From an uncultured Bacteroidales bacterium (lineage in GTDB: Bacteria > Bacteroidota > Bacteroidia > Bacteroidales > Muribaculaceae), in NCBI GenBank assembly GCA_902782465.1, contig CACZNH010000006.1, forward strand, positions 1 to 64,000: 64,000 nt of DNA, given 5' to 3'. Below, one piece after another: positions 36,591 through 45,360 of the stretch. The stretch's first letter is position 1, and each line of letters starts with the position of its first letter. A program made the translations under genes and the position numbers. Under the pieces are notes generated by a model that saw nothing but the letters and a program-made list of their open reading frames with translations, was not told the origin of the DNA and searched no databases.

Positions 36591-37379
36591 TTATTTCATT
36601 CCTCTCTTGACCATCTCCTGCACGACGAACGATGCCACGTCGTCGGCATAGGTGTTCATGCCAAAACCGGCGTCAAAGCCCAGTTCCTTGGCAAGTTCGT
36701 GGGTTACACGTGCGCCACCGCAGCAGCAGATCATCTTGTCGCGCAGGCCCTCGGCCTCCATCAGCTCAATGAACTCGGTCATATTCTTGATGTGCACGTC
36801 CTTCTGGGTCACAGTCTGCGAAACGAGCAGGGCGTCGGCGTGGAGTTCGATGCCCTTGGCGATAAACTCGTCATTGGGCACCTGTGAACCCAGGTTATAG
36901 GCCTCAATCATCTCGTAACGCTCCAGACCATAGTGGCCCGCATAACCCTTCATGTTCATGATGGCATCGATACCCACGGTGTGGGCATCGGTACCGGTAG
37001 AAGCGCCCACGATGACAATCTTGCGGCCAATGTTCTCCTTGATGTACTCATCGGTCTCATACATGTCCATCGTGTTGCTCTCCACCTTGGGCACATAGAT
37101 GGTGCTGTAGTCCACCGTATGGGTGCAACTGCCGTAGCAGTTGAAGAAGGTGAAGCCAGGGGTCAACTCCTTGTAATAAACCACGCTGGGGTTCTCCAAA
37201 CCCATCTTGCGGAGCAACTGCTTGGCGGCCTCGACGGCCTCGGCGCCACAGGGTACGGGCAGGGTGAAGCTGAGTTGCACCTTGCCGTCGTTCATGGTGT
37301 CGCCATAGGGCTTTATCTTGGTGAAGTCTAAGGTTTTGTCAAAATCCTTAGCTTCCATGCTATATAATCCTTCGCTCAT
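36591..37379 (-). CDS. kamE: D-lysine/L-beta-lysine 5,6-aminomutase beta subunit
   Basis: KamE, 262 residues, the cobalamin- and PLP-binding subunit of lysine 5,6-aminomutase. The B12 motif DxHxxG is DAHTVG with His133. The PLP lysine is Lys144 in NMKGYAG. Both residue numbers are the same as those known for the Clostridium sticklandii enzyme (His133, Lys144). A Rossmann-like end follows. It moves the 6-amino group of beta-lysine to carbon 5. It lies next to kamD (35 bases) and before ctfB. Confidence 0.97.
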   Translation of the reverse strand: MSEGLYSMEAKDFDKTLDFTKIKPYGDTMNDGKVQLSFTLPVPCGAEAVEAAKQLLRKMGLENPSVVYYKELTPGFTFFNCYGSCTHTVDYSTIYVPKVESNTMDMYETDEYIKENIGRKIVIVGASTGTDAHTVGIDAIMNMKGYAGHYGLERYEMIEAYNLGSQVPNDEFIAKGIELHADALLVSQTVTQKDVHIKNMTEFIELMEAEGLRDKMICCCGGARVTHELAKELGFDAGFGMNTYADDVASFVVQEMVKRGMK

Positions 37380-37413
37380 AGTCGTATAGTAACCTTAATG
37401 TGATGTATTGTTA

Positions 37414-38970
37414 TTATCTCTTGCCTTTCATCAGTTCCACAAACGGGTTGTAGTAGTTCTCACCCTTCATGGTGACGCCTGCCAGGCCCTTACCGCCGTT
37501 CTTGGGACGCTTCACGTCACCAAAGATACCCTTCTCGAGAGCGGTGAACAGACCTTCCTTGGTAATATCCTCAAGCAACTTGATAGTGTTGCCCAGCACT
37601 TCCTTGACGCGGTTGCGGCAGATACCACCCTCGACAAACTCCATCTCCTCGCCGATGCTCTTCATGTTGTTGAAGATATACTTGGCATTCTCGATAGAGA
37701 GATAGCGGTCGCTCATGAACGGCGTGTGGATAGCCTCGGTGGGCATACCCAACAGCTGGATGCCCTGATGGGTCCAGATACCAATCATGTTGAACAGCGC
37801 ATCCTGAATGTGGCCTCGGAAGATGTTGCCCGTCATGAACTTGGTCGGGGGCATATATTTCAGCGTTGCCTTGGGGAAGATTTCGCGGGTCATCTGCGCC
37901 TGAGCCAGCTCCAGCAGGAAACCGTTCTCCAGCATCGGGTCCATCTCAAAAGCGTGACCCAGACCCATCTGCTCCTCGGGCAGACCGGCCATGAGAGCCA
38001 ACTGCTCATTGATGAGGTCCGATGCCAGCACCGTATGAGCGGCTTCGACTGCATCGGCAGTGGTCAGGTAGTTGTCCTCACCCGTATTGATAATAACACC
38101 GGCAAAGCCGTTGATGATTCGGCTCATATACTGGTCAATCAGCGTGCGTTGCATGTTGATGTCGCGGAACAGGATACCGTAGAGGGCATCGTTCAGCATC
38201 ACATCCAAACCCTCAAATGCACCCATGATGGCGATTTCGGGCATACACAGGCCTGAGCAGTAGTTGCACAGGCGGATGTAACGTCCCTGCTCCTCGCCTA
38301 CTTCATCAAGCGCCTTGCGCATGATGCGGAAGTTCTCCTGGGTTGCAAAGGTGCCACCGAAGCCCTCGGTCGTTGCGCCATAGGGCACGTAGTCCAAAAG
38401 GCTCTGGCCCGTGGTACGGATTACAGCGATGACGTCGGCACCTTGACGGGCTCCTGCCTGAGCCTGTACCACGTCCTCATAGATGTTACCCGTTGCCACA
38501 ATGATGTAAAGGTAGGGTTTGGGACCCTCACCGATGGTCTCCAGATAGTGTTCACGGCGAGCGCGACGTGCACGAATGCGAGCCATGCTCTCGTCAATAA
38601 CGGGCTGCAGGGCATCAGCAATCTGCTTTTGGTCACGTGTCACCACCTGAGTGATGTCCAACTCGTCCTTTGCCACTTTCTCGGCAATCTGTTGCGGGCT
38701 GAGTCCCGTCTGAATCATGGCATTGGCAATGAAGAACAAAGCGCCCTCGTTCAAGACACCCTTGTCCTTCAAGGCTTCAACCACCACATTGGGCAGGGGC
38801 ACGTCATTGTCGTCAACCCCGTCAATGCCCATCAGGCGGCACAGGGTGCGCTCGACAGCAACCGTCGTGTACTGTTCCACGAACGACTGCACGTCCTCGG
38901 CAATGCCTTTAGCCAGTCCTCTGGCGTACTCAACTTTTTCAAAATCTAGTCCTAACTTGCTCTTTTGCAT
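37414..38970 (-). CDS. kamD: D-lysine/L-beta-lysine 5,6-aminomutase alpha subunit
   Basis: KamD, 518 residues from the ATG at 38970 (MQKSKLGLDFEKV), close to the 516 of the clostridial subunit. A longer reading from 39015 would add 15 residues that overlap kamC and look non-native. It provides the TIM barrel that closes over the cobalamin and PLP bound by KamE; visible blocks are YLYIIVATGNIYEDVVQAQAG near 160 and FNMIGIWTHQGIQLLGMPT near 400. The gene follows kamC after 32 bases. Confidence 0.96.
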   Translation of the reverse strand: MQKSKLGLDFEKVEYARGLAKGIAEDVQSFVEQYTTVAVERTLCRLMGIDGVDDNDVPLPNVVVEALKDKGVLNEGALFFIANAMIQTGLSPQQIAEKVAKDELDITQVVTRDQKQIADALQPVIDESMARIRARRARREHYLETIGEGPKPYLYIIVATGNIYEDVVQAQAGARQGADVIAVIRTTGQSLLDYVPYGATTEGFGGTFATQENFRIMRKALDEVGEEQGRYIRLCNYCSGLCMPEIAIMGAFEGLDVMLNDALYGILFRDINMQRTLIDQYMSRIINGFAGVIINTGEDNYLTTADAVEAAHTVLASDLINEQLALMAGLPEEQMGLGHAFEMDPMLENGFLLELAQAQMTREIFPKATLKYMPPTKFMTGNIFRGHIQDALFNMIGIWTHQGIQLLGMPTEAIHTPFMSDRYLSIENAKYIFNNMKSIGEEMEFVEGGICRNRVKEVLGNTIKLLEDITKEGLFTALEKGIFGDVKRPKNGGKGLAGVTMKGENYYNPFVELMKGKR

Positions 38971-39002
38971 AGTGTTAATAGTATATAGTATGATATTAGT
39001 CT

Positions 39003-40349
39003 TTACTGTGGGCAAGTCTCCAGCAGGTTCCTTGCCGTGTTAATCCACTCGCTGTCGATGCCCAGGCTTTGGGCGATGTTGAGTGCCTCATGGGGCACCT
39101 CGCCGTCCTGGACCTCAACCAGCCTGTAATCCATCGAACCGTTTTCAAATCCCTTTACCCTCAGGCAACGGGCTCTACCCGGCTCTATATCGTAGTGCGT
39201 CGTCATAACCAGGCTCATGCCCTTGTCGGCAAGAACTAGCAACAAAGCTGACACGAGAGCTGCGCCCTCGGTAGGGTTGGTGGTGCGTGCCGGTTCGTCA
39301 ATCAACGCCATTATTATCTTGTTCTCGCGCGATGCCTTGATAACGGCATCGATGTTCTTCATCTCGGCGGCAAACGACGACAGGCCTTTTTCGACCGACT
39401 GCTCGTCACCGATGCAGAAGTATATCTCATCTTTCACGGCAATTTGGGCCGAAGCCGCCGGAATACCGAATCCGAATTGGAAAAGCAACTGACACAAGGT
39501 CAATGACTTTAATACGACGGTCTTGCCGCCCATATTGGCACCCGTGATGAGGGTGGGTTGTTCACCAAAGGTGATGTCCACAGGCTGGAAGTCACGGCCA
39601 TGCTGAGCCAATGCCTCTTTCACCTGAGGATGGAACATCGCCTCGTAGCGCGTTACGCCATCACTTGACAGCACGGGGAACGAAAGCCCCATCTGTCTCA
39701 TTTGCATCACCTTGGCCAGATTCACGTCGATGCGAGCCAAAGCGAGCTGTGCCTGCTCGATAGCCGCAGCAAAGGGGTGCAACTGGTTGCTCAGGTCCTT
39801 GCGTACACTTTCCTCGAGTTCGCTGGCCTGCAAGAGCAGGTCATCCTGCTGCTCGGGATGCTGGCGCATCTGCACGCGCAGGTCCTTGAGTTGGGCGCAA
39901 TAGGAGTCATATATATAAAATGTGGCGATTTTCATCCCGTCGGGGTCCAGAATGCTGATGACCTCGTCCAGAGTGGGAATCTCCACTACCCCATCCATGT
40001 CATGCTGCATGAGCAACTTGTTCACGTCAGTGGCAAGGATGGCAAGGTGCTTGACCTCAAACAGTTCAATATCGTCAAGCACGGCTTGATTGTGCAGGTT
40101 TTTGATGGTCGTTCGGATATCTTTCAAACCCTGCAATTTGAAAAGCACCGTGTCGAGATGAGTCTTATCGACCTGCCCGACAAATGTGTCAAAACGGTGC
40201 AACACGTCATAAGATGCGGCAATCTCCTCGTCCCTCACCATCATAGGGGAGTCGAGGAGCCAACGCCGCGTAAAACCCGACTGCAGTTCCAGCTTGTCAA
40301 GCATGAAACGCAGGCCGCAAGGCGAATCTATGACATTTTTCAGTTGCAC
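39003..40349 (-). CDS. kamC: MutS-like ATPase of the lysine operon (aminomutase reactivase KamC)
   Basis: A 448-residue protein with the MutS core and ATPase but without the mismatch-binding domain. Walker A is ITGANMGGKTVVLKSL (about 269-284), followed by the MutS signatures SSFAAEMKNIDAVI and IMALIDEPARTTNPTEG and the end LVMTTHYD. Its place between kamB and kamD identifies it as KamC, named an aminomutase-reactivating ATPase in lysine-fermenting bacteria (name from memory). It would help exchange damaged cobalamin in KamDE rather than repair DNA. The GTG start at 40349 overlaps the kamB end by ten bases, so translation is coupled. Confidence 0.85.
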   Translation of the reverse strand: MQLKNVIDSPCGLRFMLDKLELQSGFTRRWLLDSPMMVRDEEIAASYDVLHRFDTFVGQVDKTHLDTVLFKLQGLKDIRTTIKNLHNQAVLDDIELFEVKHLAILATDVNKLLMQHDMDGVVEIPTLDEVISILDPDGMKIATFYIYDSYCAQLKDLRVQMRQHPEQQDDLLLQASELEESVRKDLSNQLHPFAAAIEQAQLALARIDVNLAKVMQMRQMGLSFPVLSSDGVTRYEAMFHPQVKEALAQHGRDFQPVDITFGEQPTLITGANMGGKTVVLKSLTLCQLLFQFGFGIPAASAQIAVKDEIYFCIGDEQSVEKGLSSFAAEMKNIDAVIKASRENKIIMALIDEPARTTNPTEGAALVSALLLVLADKGMSLVMTTHYDIEPGRARCLRVKGFENGSMDYRLVEVQDGEVPHEALNIAQSLGIDSEWINTARNLLETCPQ

Positions 40350-41437
40350 TCGTTATTCTTCAATAAATCATAAACAGGAAGCCCGATGGCTTCGGATAAC
40401 TTGGCGCACAGGGTGTCCGAGTCAAGGACATAGCCGCTGGGCGACGTTGGATTGACGGTGACGGCAATGAGTTTGCTCTTTTGCAACACACTGATGCGTC
40501 CGCCCGCCTTGATGAACAGTCTGAACTGCTGTGGTGTGACAAATATCTTGGTAAAGTCTCTCACAACGAGTTCAACATGCTTGAGGTCTTTGTTTTTCCT
40601 CACTTTCTCCAGGAAACCATCAACCAGCGCACCTGCCACATAAAGCGTTTTACAGCCGTCCATACCCTCGAAGTGGATGTCCTTTGACAAAGAGGTTATC
40701 GCATCAAGAGCGTGCAGTTCGTCACTCTTGTCGATGAACCAAAGGCCCTTATCGAGCGGCATGAGCGACTTGAGATTGCTCTCACTGGTCAGGTCCAGAT
40801 TGACGAGGTCCACAACATGGGCGGTCTTGCTCACCAGGGTGCTGATGTTGGCCGAGTAGGCGGCACCGGTTGCCAGAATCATCGACTGGCTTACAGCAGG
40901 AGATGCCGAACTCATGCGAGACAAAGCGCCGTCGATAACGACCAGGTCGATGTCAAAGCGCTGCTGCATCTCTCCCATCCAACGCCTGAGGCTGCTCGCC
41001 GAGGAGGGTCCCGATAAGAGGATTTTTCCTCCCGTGAGCGCCTTGGCGGTCACTACCCTACCCAGCGATGTGCTCTCGTCACTCACGTCGATGAGTTCCG
41101 AAACCAATCGGCGCTGACGATAATGGGCCTCGCTGGTGCCGAAGTACATCCCCTCGCGGAGGACGATTTCGGGCTTTTGGGTGCGGGTCACCTGGTCAAC
41201 GGTTTCTCCATCAATGCCGATTGAGGTCACGGCGATGCGCTTGGTATCCACTGGAAGGCGGTCAAGCACATATTTCAGACACTCGGTCTTGCCAGTGTTC
41301 TTTTCCAGACCCACGATAGACAGGCTATCGTATTGCAATATGTCATTGATGAAGGGCACTCCCTGAACGCAATGATTTCCGCTGGCGGCTGTAAAGACGC
41401 TCATGGCGCCTTCACAGTCCAACGGATACAGTCTCAA
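40340..41437 (-). CDS. kamB: KamB-type reactivase subunit
   Basis: A 365-residue protein with a P-loop-like SIVGLEKNTGKTECLKYVL (about 37-55) near the N-terminus, and ILLSGPSSASSLRRW and DLVVIDGALSRMSS in the middle. Its position between kamA (stop directly adjacent, no gap) and kamC (10-base overlap) matches KamB, described with KamC as a reactivation component of lysine 5,6-aminomutase. Function beyond that is inferred from conserved context. I cannot assign a precise reaction. Confidence 0.75.
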   Translation of the reverse strand: MRLYPLDCEGAMSVFTAASGNHCVQGVPFINDILQYDSLSIVGLEKNTGKTECLKYVLDRLPVDTKRIAVTSIGIDGETVDQVTRTQKPEIVLREGMYFGTSEAHYRQRRLVSELIDVSDESTSLGRVVTAKALTGGKILLSGPSSASSLRRWMGEMQQRFDIDLVVIDGALSRMSSASPAVSQSMILATGAAYSANISTLVSKTAHVVDLVNLDLTSESNLKSLMPLDKGLWFIDKSDELHALDAITSLSKDIHFEGMDGCKTLYVAGALVDGFLEKVRKNKDLKHVELVVRDFTKIFVTPQQFRLFIKAGGRISVLQKSKLIAVTVNPTSPSGYVLDSDTLCAKLSEAIGLPVYDLLKNNECN

Positions 41438-42721
41438 TTATTTCTTGTTACGACCTTCGTTGCGCTCATGACGCTTCAGCGCCTTGGGCTCAATGTTCAT
41501 GCGTTCGCCTTCAAGCAGCGAGATGACGCCATCGACAGCCTTGTCGGCAGCCACCTGCTCCTTGGCGCGTGCAGCCTGGCACTCGGGGCAATTGCACTCG
41601 CTGTGGTAGTCGGTGGGCTCGGTATAGGTGGTGATAACGCCCTCGAAGTTGCGCAATACCACCCTGCCGGGAGCCTGTGAGATGATGTACTGGGGCATGA
41701 CGGGCGTCTTGCCGCCACCACCGGGAGCATCCACCACGAAGGTGGGCACGCAGTAGCCGCTGGTGTGGCCGCGCAGGCCCTCGATAATCTCGATACCCTT
41801 GCTGACGGGGGTGCGGAAGTGTTCCAGACCCATCGACAGGTCGCACTGGTAGATGTAGTAAGGACGTACACGAATCTTGACAATCTCATGCACGAGCTTC
41901 TTCATCACGTGAACGCAGTCGTTCACACCGCGCAGCAGCACGCTCTGGTTGCCCAAGGGGATACCGGCGTCGGCGAGCATCTCGCAGGCACGGCTCGACT
42001 CGGGAGTCACCTCGTTGGGATGGTTGAAGTGGGTATTGATCCAGATGGGATGATACTTCTTCAACATGTTGCACAGCTCGGGAGTGACACGCTGCGGGCA
42101 AACCACGGGAGTGCGGGTACCCAGGCGGACAATCTCAACATGAGGAATCTTCCTCAATTCCGAGATGATGTATTCCAGTCTGCTATCGCTCACCATGAGG
42201 GCGTCGCCACCCGAGAGCAGCACGTCACGAACGGTGGGCGTCTGACGGATATACTCCAGCGCCTTCTCGATGCGGTCCAGACCGCACTCGTTATCGGTCT
42301 GACCTGCAAAACGGCGACGGGTGCAGTGACGGCAGTACATCGAGCACATGTCGGTAATGAGCAGCAGCACGCGGTCGGGATAACGATGGGTCAAGCCGGG
42401 TGTGGGAGAATCCTCATCCTCATGCAGGGGGTCGAGCAGGTCGGCAGCAGCCTGATGAGTCTCGGCACCAGTGGGAATGCACTGACGGCGGATGGGATCA
42501 TTGGGGTCATCGGGATTGATAAGGCTCAGGTAATAAGGAGTGATGGCCATGCGCAGGGTCTTGAGGGTCTGCTTAACGCCCTCTTCCTCCTCAGCACTCA
42601 GGTTCACATACTTCTTGAGTTCCTCAAGTGTCTCGATGCGGTTCTTCACCTGCCATTTCCAGTCATTCCACTGCTCGTCGGTAACGTCAGGAAATAATTG
42701 TTTTCTTCTTGATTCTACCAT
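41438..42721 (-). CDS. kamA: L-lysine 2,3-aminomutase
   Basis: KamA, 427 residues, a radical SAM, PLP enzyme that converts L-lysine to L-beta-lysine, the first step of fermentation. The [4Fe-4S] cysteines are Cys126, Cys130 and Cys133 in CSMYCRHCTRRRFAG, one residue from the clostridial positions. Further family segments are DVLLSGGDALMVSD and VDAPGGGGKTPVMPQ, the latter holding the PLP-lysine region. The C-terminus has the zinc-binding ECNCPEC motif and a lysine-rich tail. It follows kdd by 63 bases and abuts kamB. Confidence 0.97.
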   Translation of the reverse strand: MVESRRKQLFPDVTDEQWNDWKWQVKNRIETLEELKKYVNLSAEEEEGVKQTLKTLRMAITPYYLSLINPDDPNDPIRRQCIPTGAETHQAAADLLDPLHEDEDSPTPGLTHRYPDRVLLLITDMCSMYCRHCTRRRFAGQTDNECGLDRIEKALEYIRQTPTVRDVLLSGGDALMVSDSRLEYIISELRKIPHVEIVRLGTRTPVVCPQRVTPELCNMLKKYHPIWINTHFNHPNEVTPESSRACEMLADAGIPLGNQSVLLRGVNDCVHVMKKLVHEIVKIRVRPYYIYQCDLSMGLEHFRTPVSKGIEIIEGLRGHTSGYCVPTFVVDAPGGGGKTPVMPQYIISQAPGRVVLRNFEGVITTYTEPTDYHSECNCPECQAARAKEQVAADKAVDGVISLLEGERMNIEPKALKRHERNEGRNKK

Positions 42722-42784
42722 GATAATTATGGATGATTATGCCGCTGGGGCGCTATGATTGCGCCCCACGGCATCAGTTTTTGG

Positions 42785-43858
42785 TTAGGCGTACAGTTCC
42801 TCAAAGATCTTGCGCAGCTTGGGGCACTCGCGCAGCTCCTGCAAGGTAAAGTCGGCATGACCCTTGGTGTAGCCGTTACCGATAATCATATTCACGTCAG
42901 CACCGATGCCCTCAGCACCCAGGGCAGCCTTGGTGAAGCTGGTAGCCATCGAGAAGAAGTAAACGATACCGTCGTCCTTGGTGCACAATACTGCGGTCAT
43001 CTCGCAATCGGGAACATTCACGCAGTTGATGGTCGTGTCGGCCATCTTGCCGTCGGTCAGTTTGTAAACCAGCTCGTAAACCTCAACGGGAGTCATGCCG
43101 GCAACGCTCTCGACCACGTCACAGAAGCCGAGGTCCTTGATGCGCTGGGTCGACTTGGGGCTGTTGGCCAGACCGATAACCTTACCGGTAACGCCAACGC
43201 GCTTCTTGGCCTCATAGCAGCACAGCATACCGCTCTTGCCACCGGCGCCCAATACAACAACGTTCTGGCCATACTGGCACAACTTGGCGGTCTGAGCGGG
43301 AGCACCAGCCACGTCGAGTGCGCTCAGCGCGAGCTTCTCAGGCATGTCATCGGGAATCTTGGCATAAATGCCGCTCTCGAACAGGATTGCCTTACCCTTG
43401 ATGTCAACCTGGTCAACATCGGCACGGATTTCGAGGATTTCGTCGATGCGCAGCGGAGTCAGCGACAAGGATACGAGGGTAGCGATGCGGTCGCCTTCCT
43501 TCAGGTCGATTTTGCCCTTGAGGGCATCACCGATCTTCTCAACCTTACCCAGGAGCATACCGCCCGAACCGGTGCGACGGTTGCGGTGCTTGCCCTGCAG
43601 TTCAACATTGAGGAACATCTCCTTCTTGATCTCTTCCAGAACCTCGGCCTCGTTGTTGGGGTCCTTGGCCTGCTGCTTGGCATAGTTGTGGATATCGGTG
43701 AACGAAGCGGAGTCGATATTCAGGGTTTGTACATCGATGAGAATCTCGTTGTCATAGATCTCGTCCATGTTGTTGTCCAGCTTGTTGGCGGGCTGAGGAA
43801 GAACGCCCTTGGGTTCGATTACTCGGTGCGTACCGAATCTGTTTCCGTGTTTCTGCAT
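42785..43858 (-). CDS. kdd: L-erythro-3,5-diaminohexanoate dehydrogenase
   Basis: Kdd, 357 residues. It oxidises 3,5-diaminohexanoate to 3-keto-5-aminohexanoate with NAD. The start MQKHGNRFGTHRVIEPKG is typical of Kdd. The nucleotide-binding loop is VVVLGAGGKSGMLCCYEAK (about 198-216). The protein belongs to the zinc-free medium-chain dehydrogenase-like group. It lies between kce and kamA in the lysine operon. Confidence 0.95.
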   Translation of the reverse strand: MQKHGNRFGTHRVIEPKGVLPQPANKLDNNMDEIYDNEILIDVQTLNIDSASFTDIHNYAKQQAKDPNNEAEVLEEIKKEMFLNVELQGKHRNRRTGSGGMLLGKVEKIGDALKGKIDLKEGDRIATLVSLSLTPLRIDEILEIRADVDQVDIKGKAILFESGIYAKIPDDMPEKLALSALDVAGAPAQTAKLCQYGQNVVVLGAGGKSGMLCCYEAKKRVGVTGKVIGLANSPKSTQRIKDLGFCDVVESVAGMTPVEVYELVYKLTDGKMADTTINCVNVPDCEMTAVLCTKDDGIVYFFSMATSFTKAALGAEGIGADVNMIIGNGYTKGHADFTLQELRECPKLRKIFEELYA

Positions 43859-43883
43859 TGTTTTAATTTGGTTTAAGTGTTAA

Positions 43884-43938
43884 ACAATTATAGTTTTTAG
43901 TTTTTAGTTTCTAGTTTTTTGTTTCTAGTCCTTAGTTA
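43884..43938. repeat. Heptamer array, one orientation (kce/kdd gap)
   Basis: TTTTTAG and TTTCTAG words run in one orientation up to the kce stop. There is no inverted arm and no GGATG core. Confidence 0.75.
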
Positions 43939-44772
43939 TTAGTTGCGCTTGGGCAGGCCCAGGATTTCGCGGGCCTCATCGCTGGTGGCGATGGGACGGC
44001 CCAGTTCCTTGGCGATGCGGACTACCTTCTCGACGAGTTCGCCATTGCTCTTGGCAAGAACACCCTTCGACAGGTACAGGTTGTCCTCAAATCCCACACG
44101 CACGTTACCGCCCATGGCGATAGCGGCTGCTGCCATCGGGAAGGCGTGACGGCCAACACCCGTTACAGTCCAGGTCGAACCGGCGGGAATGCCGTTCACG
44201 AGCCAGCACAGGTTGGCAACGGTAGCAGGGGTGCAACCGGGAACGCCCAGCACAAAGTTGAACTGCATGGGAGCACCGGGAACCTCGCCCTTGCGAGCCA
44301 TCGTGAGGATTGTGTCGAGGTGACCCATCTCAAAGCACTCGTATTCGGGCTTGATGCCGCGCTCAATCATGCGCTTGCCGAAGGCACGCATCGTGGGCAT
44401 CGTGTTGTCAAAAATCTCATCGCCAAAGTTGCAGGTACCGCAGTCGAGCGTTGCCATTTCGGGCAGCGGGGTCGTGTCGGTTGACTGCAGGCGCTCATCG
44501 GGCGTCATACCCACGGCACCACCGGTCGAAGGAATCAGGATGACGTTGGGGCACACTTTGAGGATAGCCTCTTCACACTCCTGGAAGCGGGAACGGTCCT
44601 GAGTGGGCGTACCGTCGTCCCAACGCACGTGCAGGTGGACGATGGCAGCACCGGCGTCAACAGCCGACTTGGCCTCGCGAACAATTTCTTCGACGGTATA
44701 AGGTACGTTAGGATTCTGCTCCTTGGTAACCTCGGCACCGCAGATAGCGGCAGTGATAATCAGTTTATCCAT
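43939..44772 (-). CDS. kce: 3-keto-5-aminohexanoate cleavage enzyme
   Basis: Kce, 277 residues, a DUF849/BKACE-family TIM-barrel metalloenzyme. It reacts 3-keto-5-aminohexanoate with acetyl-CoA to give 3-aminobutyryl-CoA and acetoacetate. The zinc ligand pattern AAIVHLHVRWDDGTPTQD (about 41-58) and FVLGVPGCTPAT are visible. Length matches characterised Kce (276). It is followed by kdd and preceded by kal. Confidence 0.96.
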   Translation of the reverse strand: MDKLIITAAICGAEVTKEQNPNVPYTVEEIVREAKSAVDAGAAIVHLHVRWDDGTPTQDRSRFQECEEAILKVCPNVILIPSTGGAVGMTPDERLQSTDTTPLPEMATLDCGTCNFGDEIFDNTMPTMRAFGKRMIERGIKPEYECFEMGHLDTILTMARKGEVPGAPMQFNFVLGVPGCTPATVANLCWLVNGIPAGSTWTVTGVGRHAFPMAAAAIAMGGNVRVGFEDNLYLSKGVLAKSNGELVEKVVRIAKELGRPIATSDEAREILGLPKRN

Positions 44773-44775
44773 TAT

Positions 44776-44862
44776 TCAGTTTTAAGTTCTTAGTTTTAAG
44801 TTTTTAGTATGATTACTAACGCCTGTCAGCTAATAGCTAAAAGCTAACTGCTAATAGCTAAC
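44776..44862. repeat. Heptamer array with two arms (kal/kce gap)
   Basis: The left arm has TTTTAAG/TTCTTAG/TTTTTAG words. The right arm has GCTAATA/GCTAAAA/GCTAACT/GCTAATA/GCTAACA. There is no GGATG core. All words are 7 bases long and carry TTAG or CTAA. Confidence 0.8.
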
Positions 44863-44865
44863 AGC

Positions 44866-45252
44866 TTATTTGCGCTGGCAGTCTTTAGGAGTAACACAGG
44901 TGCCTGATGCACGGCAAACGATAACGGGCTCGTCGAGGATGTCGGCAGCCGATGCCGAGATGTCAGGACGTGCCTGAGCCACCTTGCGTGCTTCAAAGAC
45001 CATGTGGCGGGAGGTGTTGCCCTCGCGGTCAATCCAACCCTCGGCCTCGATGAAGTCGCCGGCATAGACGGGAGCCAGGAACTCGATGTTGTCGTAGGCG
45101 CAGAAGAGACCTTCGTCACCGTCACGCATAATCAACAGTTCAGTGGCCACGTCGCCAAACAGGTGTACCATGTGTGCTCCATCAACCAGATTGCCACCGT
45201 AGTGGGCGTCCTTTGCGCTCATGCGCAGTCTGATCATTGTCTTGTATTTCAT
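44866..45252 (-). CDS. kal: 3-aminobutyryl-CoA ammonia-lyase
   Basis: Kal, 128 residues from the ATG at 45252 ([20 protein letters not shown]), the length of the characterised enzyme. It is a hotdog-fold protein that removes ammonia from 3-aminobutyryl-CoA to make crotonyl-CoA. The conserved [19 protein letters not shown] and [17 protein letters not shown] (here [20 protein letters not shown]) segments are present. An upstream in-frame TTG at 45261 is less likely. It lies between ctfA and kce. Confidence 0.94.
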   Translation of the reverse strand: MKYKTMIRLRMSAKDAHYGGNLVDGAHMVHLFGDVATELLIMRDGDEGLFCAYDNIEFLAPVYAGDFIEAEGWIDREGNTSRHMVFEARKVAQARPDISASAADILDEPVIVCRASGTCVTPKDCQRK

Positions 45253-45261
45253 TCCTAACAA

Positions 45262-45358
45262 GTTTTCAGTTTTCAGTTTTCAGTTTTTAGTTGTCAGTTT
45301 TCAGTTGTCAGTTGATTGCGGATGCCGCTGAAAACTGACAACTGAAAACTGTAAAACT
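45262..45358. repeat. Inverted heptamer array with GCGGATGCCGCTGA core (ctfA/kal gap)
   Basis: Six or more TTTTCAG/TTGTCAG words (45270-45314), core GCGGATGCCGCTGA at 45318-45331, then AAAACTG/ACAACTG words to 45351. The core is identical to that in the etfB/etfA gap, 13 kb away. Confidence 0.88.
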
Positions 45359-45360
45359 AT

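Noticed and set aside
39003..40349. MutS mismatch-repair protein
   Set aside because: It lacks the mismatch-binding domains and is embedded between kamB and kamD, so KamC is the better call.
42755..43876. Long plus-strand ORF (373 codons) over kdd
   Set aside because: Antisense shadow of kdd, which has clear homology, conserved motifs and operon context.
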